From: Acidimicrobiia bacterium
Lineage (GTDB): Bacteria > Actinomycetota > Acidimicrobiia > Spongiisociales > ZC4RG35
Assembly (NCBI GenBank): GCA_015488325.1
Contig: WFOA01000099.1
Span: 1-32,096, forward strand
Direction: 5' to 3'
DNA: 32,096 nt
The notes below the pieces were generated by a model that was not told the DNA's origin, ran no database searches, and worked only from the letters and a program-made list of their open reading frames with translations. Every line of letters begins with the position of its first letter. Position 1 is the first letter of the stretch. Positions 15,929-23,073 of the stretch are shown in pieces. The position numbers and the translations under genes were made by a program.

Positions 15929-17121
15929 TCGACCGCGACAAGGTCTGGACCGGGCCCCTCAACGACGAAGCCGTCGACCGCACCCCCTTCGCCGGGCGGA
16001 CGATCGGCATCTACGACACCACCCTGCGTGACGGCGAGCAGGCCGTCGGCGTCACCCTCGGACCCGAGCTGAAGCTCGAGATCGCCCGGGCCCTCGACCG
16101 GCTCGGCGTCGACCGCATCGAAGCGGGCTTCCCCCTCGTCTCCGACGACGACGCCCGCGCCTACGAGCTGATCCTCGCCGACGGCCTCGACGCCGAGATC
16201 TGGGGGTTCTCCCGGGCGCTGCCCGGTGACGTCGACCAGCTCCTCCGGCTCGGCGTCGAAGCCGCCGTCATCGAAGCGCCCCTCTCCGACGGCAAGTTGA
16301 CGGCGTACGGCCTGAGCCGGGAGAAGGTCCTCGACCGGATCCGCGCCGCGGTATCCCACGCCGCCGAAGCGGGAATGACCGTCTGTTTCTTCGGGGTGGA
16401 CTCCTCCCGGGCCGATCCGGCGTTCCTGGAGCAGGCCTACACCGAGGCGATCCGGGTCGGCGCGAAGGAGGTGGCGATGGTCGACACCATCGGGGTCGCC
16501 GCTCCCGAAGGCGCCGCCCTGCTGGTGGAACGGTGCCGGTCGTGGGTGGGACCGGACGTCCCCATCCACTGGCACGGCCACGACGACTTCGGGTTGGGCG
16601 TGGCCTGTTCGCTGGCGGCGGTCCGGGCCGGAGCCGACTGGGTGCAGGGAAGCATCAACGGGATGGGTGAGCGGGCCGGGAACGCCGACCTGGGCGAGTT
16701 CGCCGTGGCCCTCGAAGCCCTCTACGGAGGCAACACCCGGCTCCGGCTGGAGGTGCTGACCGAGGTGGCCGAGCTGGTGGCCGACCTCGCCGGGACACCC
16801 CTCGCCCCGTGGAAGCCGATCACCGGCCGCAACACCTTCATCCGAGAGTCCGGGGCGGTGGCCATGCAGTTCCGCGACCCCCCCGCCGTCGAACCCTTCG
16901 CCTCGGAGCTGGTCGGGGCACACCGAGGACTCGTGCTGGGGAAGAAGAGCGGCATCGTCTCGGTGCGCATCAAAGCCGAAGAGTTGGGGATCGATCTCCC
17001 CGCCGAGCTCGAAGCCGACGTGCTCGCCGACGTCAAAGCCCTCGGCATCGCCAAACGTGGTCTCGTCACCGACGCCGAGTTCCGCCAGATCGTCGCCCAC
17101 CGCCAGGAGTCGAAGGGGTGA
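15925..17121 (+). CDS. DRE-TIM metallolyase family protein (LeuA/homocitrate synthase/HMGL-like)
   Basis: The 398-residue protein carries the DRE-TIM barrel signatures: DTTLRDGEQAVG with Asp31, Arg35, Asp36 and Glu38, the metal pair His217/His219 in HWHGHDDFG, and NGMGERAGNADLGE (245-258). A LeuA-like subdomain follows with GRNTFIRESGAV and GKKSG. The family condenses acetyl-CoA with 2-oxo acids (isopropylmalate, homocitrate) or cleaves HMG-CoA-like compounds. In condensing enzymes the subdomain motif is usually a T-H-x-S/A-G-x-H type, with a catalytic His; here residues 306-312 read I-R-E-S-G-A-V, so both His are replaced. Activity may thus differ from isopropylmalate or homocitrate synthesis. 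ATG 15925 overlaps the M24 stop, and its stop overlaps the next gene. Confidence 0.88.
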   Translation: MIDRDKVWTGPLNDEAVDRTPFAGRTIGIYDTTLRDGEQAVGVTLGPELKLEIARALDRLGVDRIEAGFPLVSDDDARAYELILADGLDAEIWGFSRALPGDVDQLLRLGVEAAVIEAPLSDGKLTAYGLSREKVLDRIRAAVSHAAEAGMTVCFFGVDSSRADPAFLEQAYTEAIRVGAKEVAMVDTIGVAAPEGAALLVERCRSWVGPDVPIHWHGHDDFGLGVACSLAAVRAGADWVQGSINGMGERAGNADLGEFAVALEALYGGNTRLRLEVLTEVAELVADLAGTPLAPWKPITGRNTFIRESGAVAMQFRDPPAVEPFASELVGAHRGLVLGKKSGIVSVRIKAEELGIDLPAELEADVLADVKALGIAKRGLVTDAEFRQIVAHRQESKG

Positions 17122-18080
17122 GCTTCCGGCGAGTCGTCGTCATCGGCGCCGGAGCGATCGGCAGCCTCTGTGCGGGACACCTCGCCTCCCAGGCCGAGGT
17201 GTGGCTGCTCGTCCGCCGCTCCGAACAGGCCGACCTCCTGAACGCGGAGGGTCTTCGGATCACGGGGAAGTCGGACCTCGTCGCCGAGGTCAGGGCGGTG
17301 ACCGCCGCCTCCGACCTCCCCGACGTCGACCTCTGCATCGTCGCCACCAAGGCCAACCACGTCGACCGGGCGGTGGCGCCGATGCGCGGGCACAGTCCAA
17401 CGGCGGTGGTCATGACCATCCAGAACGGTCTCGGAACCGAAGAGGTGGTCCGCCGGTACGGCACCTGGCGTATCGCCTCGGCGGTCACCTTCATGAGCGG
17501 CACCCGCATCGACGACCGTCACGTCGAATACGAGCTGGACACCGCCACCTGGATGGGTCCCTACCGTCCCTCCGGGATCGACCTCGACACCGTCACCGCC
17601 ATCGGTGACCTCTTCGAGGCGGCGGGTCTACGGGCGGAGGTCCTCGCCGACCTCCGTCCCGCCCAGTGGTCGAAGCTCATCTTCAACTCGGCGGTGAACG
17701 GTGTGGCGTCCCTCACCGACCTGCCCCACGTCTCCCTGTTCGCCCGCCGCGACCGGGACACCGACCTCGGCCATCTCGTCTACGAGCTCATGGCCGAAGG
17801 AAAGGCCGTCGCCGCCGCGGCCGGTATCGAGCTATGGGAAGACCCCTGGGAGATGAACGTGGAGGCGGTGAGCCGCGGTCAGACCCACGACGACGAGTAC
17901 GCCCACGTCCCGTCGATGCTCGCCGACGTGCGAGCCGGACGTCAGACCGAGGTCGACTTCATCACCGGTGCGCTCGTACGCGAAGCCGACCGCCTCGGGG
18001 TGCCGGTGCCCCTCAACCGGGCCCTGTGGCGGATGGTGAAGGCCCGCGACCGCTCCTACGACGAGGAGGTGACGACGTGA
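17118..18080 (+). CDS. Ketopantoate reductase-like (PanE/ApbA) oxidoreductase, copy 1
   Basis: The 320-residue protein has an N-terminal Rossmann domain with GAGAIGS (10-16) for NAD(P)H, the VATKAN (75-80) and TIQNGLGTEEV (100-110) blocks, and the helical C-terminal half with catalytic-type Lys186, Asn190 and Asn194 in KLIFNSAVN, and the closing TEVDFITGALV. The family reduces 2-oxo acids such as ketopantoate to the 2-hydroxy acid. Two paralogues in tandem inside a catabolic-looking operon argue against a role in pantothenate synthesis; acting on other 2-oxo or 2-hydroxy acids is more likely. The GTG start at 17118 overlaps the previous stop. Confidence 0.9.
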   Translation: MSFRRVVVIGAGAIGSLCAGHLASQAEVWLLVRRSEQADLLNAEGLRITGKSDLVAEVRAVTAASDLPDVDLCIVATKANHVDRAVAPMRGHSPTAVVMTIQNGLGTEEVVRRYGTWRIASAVTFMSGTRIDDRHVEYELDTATWMGPYRPSGIDLDTVTAIGDLFEAAGLRAEVLADLRPAQWSKLIFNSAVNGVASLTDLPHVSLFARRDRDTDLGHLVYELMAEGKAVAAAAGIELWEDPWEMNVEAVSRGQTHDDEYAHVPSMLADVRAGRQTEVDFITGALVREADRLGVPVPLNRALWRMVKARDRSYDEEVTT

Positions 18081-19000
18081 AGATCGGTGTGATCGGCTGC
18101 GGCGCGGTGGGCAGCCTGTTCGCCGCCCACCTGGCCGCCCTCGACGACGTCGAAGTGTGGGCCTACGACGTCTGGGCCGAACACGTCGACGCCATCAACA
18201 CGAACGGGTTGCGGCTCACCGGGGTGGGCGAAGTCCTCTCGTATCCGCGGGCGACGAACGACCCGGCCGAGCTTCCCGGCCTCGATTTCGGTGTCGTCGC
18301 CACCAAGGGCATGTACACCCGGCCGGCCATCGAAGCCACCGCCCACGCCTTCGCCGATGCGGCGGTGTGCTCGGTGCAGAACGGGGTCGGCAACGAAGAG
18401 GTCATCGCCGAGTACGTGCCTCGGGTGATCCGGGGCACCACCTTCCCGGCGGGCAAGGTGGTCGCCCCCGGGGTGGTGCAGTGGGACACCGCCGGCAAGA
18501 CGTGGATCGGGCCCTTCGAACCGAAACCGGCGTCGATGTCGGAGGTCCGCACCCTCGCCGACGTCCTCACCCGATCGGGGATGGAGACCGAGGCGTTGGA
18601 GGATGCCCGGGGTGCGCAGTGGACCAAGCTGATCTTCAACGCCGCCTCCAACGCCCTGTGCTCGCTCACCGGTCTCCCCCACGGCCGTGCCGCCCTGCAT
18701 CCCGACGTCCGCTGGGTGATGGACCGGGTCATCGAAGAAGGAAAGGCGGTGGCGGCGGCCCTCGGCATCGAGATGGAGAAGGACCCGGCGACGTTGCTCC
18801 AGGAGAGCATCGAGCCGGCCCTCGACCACGCCCCGTCGATGCTCCAGGACGTGCGGTCCCGTCGCCGAACCGAGATCGACCAGCTCAACGGCGGCATCGT
18901 CCGCTTCGGCGAGGAGGTGGGGGTCGAGACCCCCCTCAACCGGACGGCCTGGGCGCTGATCCGGGGTTTGGAGGCATCGTGGGAACTGGAGGAGACATGA
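18077..19000 (+). CDS. Ketopantoate reductase-like (PanE/ApbA) oxidoreductase, copy 2
   Basis: The 307-residue paralogue of the preceding gene has GCGAVGS (7-13) in the nucleotide site, VATKGMY and SVQNGVGNEEV blocks, Lys184/Asn188/Asn192 in KLIFNAASN and the TEIDQLNGGIV end. The two copies share the motif order, but most residues between motifs differ, so they are an old duplication or were recruited separately, not a recent copy. They could form a heterodimer or act on two successive intermediates. The GTG start at 18077 overlaps the stop of copy 1 (GTGA), and its stop overlaps the second M24 start. Confidence 0.9.
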   Translation: MKIGVIGCGAVGSLFAAHLAALDDVEVWAYDVWAEHVDAINTNGLRLTGVGEVLSYPRATNDPAELPGLDFGVVATKGMYTRPAIEATAHAFADAAVCSVQNGVGNEEVIAEYVPRVIRGTTFPAGKVVAPGVVQWDTAGKTWIGPFEPKPASMSEVRTLADVLTRSGMETEALEDARGAQWTKLIFNAASNALCSLTGLPHGRAALHPDVRWVMDRVIEEGKAVAAALGIEMEKDPATLLQESIEPALDHAPSMLQDVRSRRRTEIDQLNGGIVRFGEEVGVETPLNRTAWALIRGLEASWELEET

Positions 19001-20163
19001 ACACACGACCCAGCGACGCCGAGATCGCCCGCCGCTATTCGCTCATCCGAGACCGACTCGGACACGACGACGCCGACGCCCTCGTGGTGGCGGGAACCGA
19101 GTACACCGGGTTCGAAGGAGCGATCAGGTGGGTGTCGGGGTTCCGCATGGTCCACCGGTACGCCTACGCGGTGATCCCCCGGGACGGGGACCCGTTCATG
19201 GTGTTCCCCTCCGAAGCCCGCTGGGTCGGCGCCCACGGTGAAGCCTGGATCGAAGACCAGCGCTTCGCCGACGTCCCCGGCGCCGAGATCGGCTCGGTCG
19301 CGTCGGACCGCGGATGGCAGCGCCTCGCCGTGTACGGATCGAACTTCATCATGCCCGGGAGGGACGTCCGGGCCCTCGATTCCTTCGACACCGAGCTGAT
19401 CGACTGGGACGTCACCTTCGACCATCTCCGGGCCGTGAAGAGCGACGAGGAACTCCCCCTCGTCCGAGCGAGTTTCGAGCTGAACGAGCGGGGCTTCTGG
19501 GCGGTGCTGGAAGCCTACGAACCGGGGAAGACCGAAGCGGAGATCATGGCCCCCGCCGAAGCCCTCTTCGTCGCCAACGGCACCCAGCGGACCACGATGA
19601 ACATGGTCCTGTCCGGCCCCCACGGCGAAGCCGGCCCCGAGTTCCGCCACCCCGACCACCAACGACCCGTCGCCTCCGACGACCTGTTGCTGTATTCGAT
19701 CGAGATCGCCGGACCGTCCGGCTATTGGGCCGAGTTCGCCCGGCCGATCGCCCGAGACGGGCTCGCTCCCCGCACCGCCGAGATCATGGCCGCCTACCAG
19801 GAGGCCTTCGAGGCAGCCCGGGCGGCGCTGAGAGCCGGCAACACCGCCCACGACGTCCACCGCGCCGTGTTCGGATGTTTCGACGGCCTCGACGTGAAAC
19901 CCGGCCACGTCACCGGACATTCGATCGACATGATCATGGTCGCCCATCCACGGATCGGCGAAGGCAACGAGACGGTGCTGGAGGAGAACATGATCATCTC
20001 CATCCATCCCCACGTCGTCACCGCCGACGACTCGGCATGCCTCTACATGCAGGAGACGTTCCGGGTCACCGCCGACGGCGGCGAACAGCTGTCGTCGGTG
20101 CCGATCGTGGCGTTCCGGGGCGACGAACGTCCGAGCGACGTGATGGAGGGGACGGCCCGATGA
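18997..20163 (+). CDS. M24-family protein with degenerate metal site (creatinase-like)
   Basis: The 388-residue protein has the same two-domain outline as the M24 gene at 14756. In the C-terminal domain the first metal Asp position reads Ile235 (with Glu236 next to it), the second reads Glu246 in GYWAEFARP, His308 in VTGHSIDM is kept, the third position (Glu in IEPG) is His337 in SIHPHV, and the last Glu353 in MQETFRV is kept. Creatinase, a metal-free M24 enzyme, has likewise lost metal ligands, so this may be a metal-free C-N hydrolase or a non-catalytic partner of the other M24. ATG 18997 overlaps the previous stop, and the stop overlaps the cupin start. Confidence 0.85.
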   Translation: MNTRPSDAEIARRYSLIRDRLGHDDADALVVAGTEYTGFEGAIRWVSGFRMVHRYAYAVIPRDGDPFMVFPSEARWVGAHGEAWIEDQRFADVPGAEIGSVASDRGWQRLAVYGSNFIMPGRDVRALDSFDTELIDWDVTFDHLRAVKSDEELPLVRASFELNERGFWAVLEAYEPGKTEAEIMAPAEALFVANGTQRTTMNMVLSGPHGEAGPEFRHPDHQRPVASDDLLLYSIEIAGPSGYWAEFARPIARDGLAPRTAEIMAAYQEAFEAARAALRAGNTAHDVHRAVFGCFDGLDVKPGHVTGHSIDMIMVAHPRIGEGNETVLEENMIISIHPHVVTADDSACLYMQETFRVTADGGEQLSSVPIVAFRGDERPSDVMEGTAR

Positions 20164-20912
20164 GCACACCGCGGGTGGTCTACGACCCGATTCGGACGGC
20201 CCACCTCCCCGGGAACGGCGCCGCCGTCGAGACCCGGATCGACGATTCGGTCGGATGTCGCAACCTGGAACAGCGCATCCTCCGTGTCGCTCCGGGCGGT
20301 GATGCCCAGGTCAGGAACCCCGGATCCGAGGATGTCCTGTTCGTCCTCGCCGGTGCCGGGACCCTCGCCTTCGGGGACCACGTCGCCCCTCTGGAACCCC
20401 GGAGCGGTCTCGTCGTCCCCGCCGACACCCCCTACCGCCTCGAGGCGGGAACCGAAGGACTCGAACTGTTGTCGGTCCTGGCTCCCCAGCCGGGGAAGCC
20501 GGGAACGGTACCGGCCACCGAGGCCGCGACCCCCGACGCCCAACCGATCCGCGAAGACGACCAGGAGGTGATCGCCGCCGGAGACGACCACACGATCGAC
20601 TACATGGATCGCTGGTTCCGGGTTCTGGCGGACCCCGCACGGGGGGCCCGCTACGTCACGCAGTTCGTGGGGTACATCGCCCACAGCCGAGCGCCGGAAC
20701 ACACCCACACCTATGAGGAGGTGATCTACATCACCGACGGGGAAGGGGTCCTCCACATCGGAGAGAGCCGACCGCTGCGGCCGGGGACGAGCGTCTACCT
20801 GCCGCCCGGGACTCCCCATTGCCTGGAGAACCCCCACGACGACCAGGTTCTGGCCCTCGTCGGGGTGTTCTGCCCCGCCGGGTCGCCCAAGGAGCGGCAG
20901 CCGGCGAACTGA
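20160..20912 (+). CDS. Bicupin (two cupin domains, C-terminal metal site intact)
   Basis: The 250-residue protein has two beta-barrel cupin domains. The first (~35-110) has the fold pattern (EDVLFVLAGAGTLAFG, LVVPADTPY) but lacks the metal histidines. The second (~165-245) has the full set: His181, His183 and Glu187 in HTHTYEEVIY and His220 in PPGTPHCLEN. Such bicupins include (S)-ureidoglycine aminohydrolase, oxalate decarboxylases and dioxygenases; a one-metal-site layout is common in ureidoglycine aminohydrolase. Whether it is an enzyme of nitrogen-compound breakdown is a guess from context. ATG 20160 overlaps the M24 stop. It closes the strictly overlapping block; a 45-nt purine-rich gap precedes the monooxygenase. 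Confidence 0.88.
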   Translation: MSTPRVVYDPIRTAHLPGNGAAVETRIDDSVGCRNLEQRILRVAPGGDAQVRNPGSEDVLFVLAGAGTLAFGDHVAPLEPRSGLVVPADTPYRLEAGTEGLELLSVLAPQPGKPGTVPATEAATPDAQPIREDDQEVIAAGDDHTIDYMDRWFRVLADPARGARYVTQFVGYIAHSRAPEHTHTYEEVIYITDGEGVLHIGESRPLRPGTSVYLPPGTPHCLENPHDDQVLALVGVFCPAGSPKERQPAN

Positions 20913-20957
20913 TCTGGGAGACGGGAACGAGAGGGAGAGAGAAAGGAAACGGATCAC

Positions 20958-22196
20958 ATGGCAAAGATCCTCATCGTCGGCGCCGGTCAAGCCGGCCTGC
21001 AACTCGGTCACGGGCTGCTCCAACACGGATACGACGTCACCATCGTCTCGGATCGGACCCCGGCGGACTGGAGGGACGCCCACGTCTCGTCGAGCCAGTT
21101 CCAGTTCGCCACCAGCCTCAGCTACGAACGCGAGCTGGGCCTCGACTGGTGGGATCCGGCGGTGCCGAAAGTGGAAGGTCTCGGCGTCACCATCCCCAAC
21201 CCGGAGGGCGGTGACGCACCGGCGGTCGAATGGTTCGGCCACCTCGACAGCCCCGGGCACTCCATCGACCAGCGAGTGAAATTCCCCTCCTGGATGGAGA
21301 AGTTCGAGCTGCGTGGCGGCAAGCTCGTCATCCACGCCGCCACCCCCGAAGACCTCGACCGCTACACGGCCGAGAACGACCTGGTGATCGTCGCCACCGG
21401 CAAAGGCCGGCTCGGTCAGATCTTCGAACGGTGGGACGAACGCTGCACCTACGACGAGCCCCAGCGCGCCCTCGCCCTCACCTACTGCCACGGGGTCGAG
21501 CCCCGCGGGCCGTTCTCGTCGGTGTGCTTCAACCTGATCCCCGGTGTCGGTGAGTACTTCGTTTTCGAAGGCCTCACGTTGAACGGTCCCTGTTGGATCA
21601 TGACCTTGGAGGGGATCCCGGGCGGACCGATGGACTGTTGGGACGACGTTCGAGGCGACCCGAAGGGACATTGGGAGAAGACACTGTGGATCCTCGAGAC
21701 GTTCCTCCCCTGGGAGTACGCCCGGGTCCGCAACGCCGAGCTGACCGACGCCAAGGGGATCCTGTCGGGCCGGTTCGCGCCGACCGTGCGCAAACCGGTG
21801 GCGACGACGGCGTCGGGCCGGAAGGTGTTGGGTCTCGCCGACGCGGTGCTGTTGAACGATCCCATCACCGGACAGGGTGCGAACAACGCCACCAAGAGCG
21901 CCAAGATGTATCTCGACGCGATCCTCGAGCGGGGTGAAGGCCCCTTCGACGAGGCGTGGATGAACGCCACCTTCGAGAGGGTGTGGGACCGTCTCCAGCC
22001 AGTGGCCACCTGGACCAACGCCCTGCTGGCCCCACCGCCCGAGCACGTCATCAACCTGCTCGGCGCGGCCGGTCAGTACCAGGAGATCGCCGACCGGTTC
22101 GCCAACGGGTTCGACGACCCGAGCGACTTCTTCAACTGGTTCATGGATCCCCAACTCGCCGACCAGTACCTCCAGGAGGTCGCTTCGCGGGCGTGA
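20958..22196 (+). CDS. StyA-type (styrene/indole monooxygenase family) FAD-dependent monooxygenase
   Basis: The 412-residue protein shows the GAGQAG FAD site (residues 8-13), an ATGKGRLGQIFERW segment that matches the StyA CTGKYALGKVFEK stretch, the LADAVLLNDPITGQGANNATKSA region, and a C-terminal WTNALLAPPPEHV. Length and motif order match StyA, which epoxidises alkenes or indole using FADH2 supplied by a separate reductase, StyB. No StyB-like gene lies in the window. A purine-rich ribosome site lies 9-14 nt before ATG 20958. It is 45 nt after the bicupin and may be in the same transcript. Substrate unknown. Confidence 0.88.
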   Translation: MAKILIVGAGQAGLQLGHGLLQHGYDVTIVSDRTPADWRDAHVSSSQFQFATSLSYERELGLDWWDPAVPKVEGLGVTIPNPEGGDAPAVEWFGHLDSPGHSIDQRVKFPSWMEKFELRGGKLVIHAATPEDLDRYTAENDLVIVATGKGRLGQIFERWDERCTYDEPQRALALTYCHGVEPRGPFSSVCFNLIPGVGEYFVFEGLTLNGPCWIMTLEGIPGGPMDCWDDVRGDPKGHWEKTLWILETFLPWEYARVRNAELTDAKGILSGRFAPTVRKPVATTASGRKVLGLADAVLLNDPITGQGANNATKSAKMYLDAILERGEGPFDEAWMNATFERVWDRLQPVATWTNALLAPPPEHVINLLGAAGQYQEIADRFANGFDDPSDFFNWFMDPQLADQYLQEVASRA

Positions 22197-22217
22197 GCAC
22201 ACCACCCCTCCCCGGAT

Positions 22218-22245
22218 CGGCGGCTCGGGGCGACGGCAGCCGCCG
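22218..22245 (+). terminator. Hairpin after the monooxygenase gene, without a U-tract
   Basis: CGGCGGCT (22218-22225) pairs perfectly with AGCCGCCG (22238-22245) around a 12-nt loop, 21 nt after the monooxygenase stop. The stem is strong but no T-run follows, so it may be a GC-rich (L-shaped) terminator or another RNA structure. Confidence 0.4.
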
Positions 22246-22264
22246 GTTCGGGCCGCCGGTTCGG
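22239..22264 (+). repeat. Perfect tandem repeat of a 13-bp unit
   Basis: GCCGCCGGTTCGG is present twice head to tail (22239-22251 and 22252-22264), overlapping the right arm of the hairpin and ending just before GGAGGG. Could arise by slippage or be a two-site binding element for the downstream promoter. Confidence 0.85.
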
Positions 22265-22301
22265 GGAGGGTCACCGAGTGTGCACAACTTTTCGCACCCG
22301 A

Positions 22302-22307
22302 TACGAT
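22302..22307 (+). promoter_or_regulatory. Candidate -10 box TACGAT before the ferric-reductase-like gene
   Basis: TACGAT fits the actinobacterial TAnnnT -10 form and ends 9 nt before ATG 22317, so transcription could start close to the ATG (near-leaderless). The -35 region is weak. It sits in an AT-richer patch. If instead GTG 22278 is used, this box would lie inside the gene. Confidence 0.35.
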
Positions 22308-22316
22308 CCGTCGGCG

Positions 22317-23036
22317 ATGTCACAACGAACGTCGTCATGGGCAGACCGGCGCCGCAGCCGACGGATCCGCCGCCATGTCGGCGCCGCGGCGATCGGTGTG
22401 GTGATCTTCTGGTTCTTCTGGCAGAGCCGCCCCCAGTGGAGCCCCGACATGCGGTTCTGGAAGGCGGTCGGTGACGCCGCCTACGGACTGTTGTGGCTCA
22501 CGGTGTTCCTCGGCCCGGCTGCGAAACTGTGGCCGTCACTGCGGAGGTTCCTCTCGTGGCGTCGCCAGCTCGGGATCTGGTCGACGATCCTGGCGACCTT
22601 CCACGCACTGCTGATCATCAACGGTTGGGCGCAGTGGAGCGTCGCCCGTTTCTTCGGCTACGAGTTCGTTCCCCAGCTCGGACGGCTCGCCCGGATGGAA
22701 CCCGGGTTCGGGTTGGCGAACGTGCTTGGGCTCAGCGCCCTGTTCGTCGCCCTCGTCCTGGCGGCGACCTCGTCGGACCGGGCGTTGAAGGCCCTCAGCC
22801 CCAAGGGCTGGAAGTTCCTCCACAACGGCGCCTACTTCGTCTTCTACGTCGGGTCGATCCACGCCCTGTATTTCCTGTTCATCCACTACACCCTGTCGTT
22901 CCACAAGCGGATCCCCGAACCGGACTGGTTCCGTTTCTGGATGCTGGGCATGGTCGCCACGATCGCGGCCGTCCACGTGGCCTCGTTCGTGAAGACCGTC
23001 CAGACCTTCCGCTCGGAGGCGACCAGCCGGGCGTGA
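22317..23036 (+). CDS. Ferric reductase-like transmembrane (MsrQ/YedZ-like) protein
   Basis: The 239-residue integral membrane protein begins with a basic N-terminus (SQRTSSWADRRRSRRIRRH), followed by about six hydrophobic segments. Histidines in helices (FHALLI, FLHNGAYFVF, SIHALYFLF) fit a heme-binding ferric-reductase-like membrane core. Such proteins pass electrons across the membrane; MsrQ feeds methionine sulfoxide reductase MsrP, but no msrP is present here. ATG 22317 was chosen with a nearby -10 box. GTG 22278 has a better ribosome site (GGGGAGGG 7 nt upstream) and would add 13 residues. It follows the monooxygenase by 120 nt and converges with the PYROXD2-like gene (37-nt gap). Confidence 0.75.
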   Translation: MSQRTSSWADRRRSRRIRRHVGAAAIGVVIFWFFWQSRPQWSPDMRFWKAVGDAAYGLLWLTVFLGPAAKLWPSLRRFLSWRRQLGIWSTILATFHALLIINGWAQWSVARFFGYEFVPQLGRLARMEPGFGLANVLGLSALFVALVLAATSSDRALKALSPKGWKFLHNGAYFVFYVGSIHALYFLFIHYTLSFHKRIPEPDWFRFWMLGMVATIAAVHVASFVKTVQTFRSEATSRA

Positions 23037-23073
23037 GCGCCCCGGAGGCGGCGGGGTCGACGAAGGCTCGGGA

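Noticed and set aside
17118-19000. Pantothenate biosynthesis genes
   Set aside because: Two diverged copies lie in a catabolic-looking operon with no panB, panC or panD.
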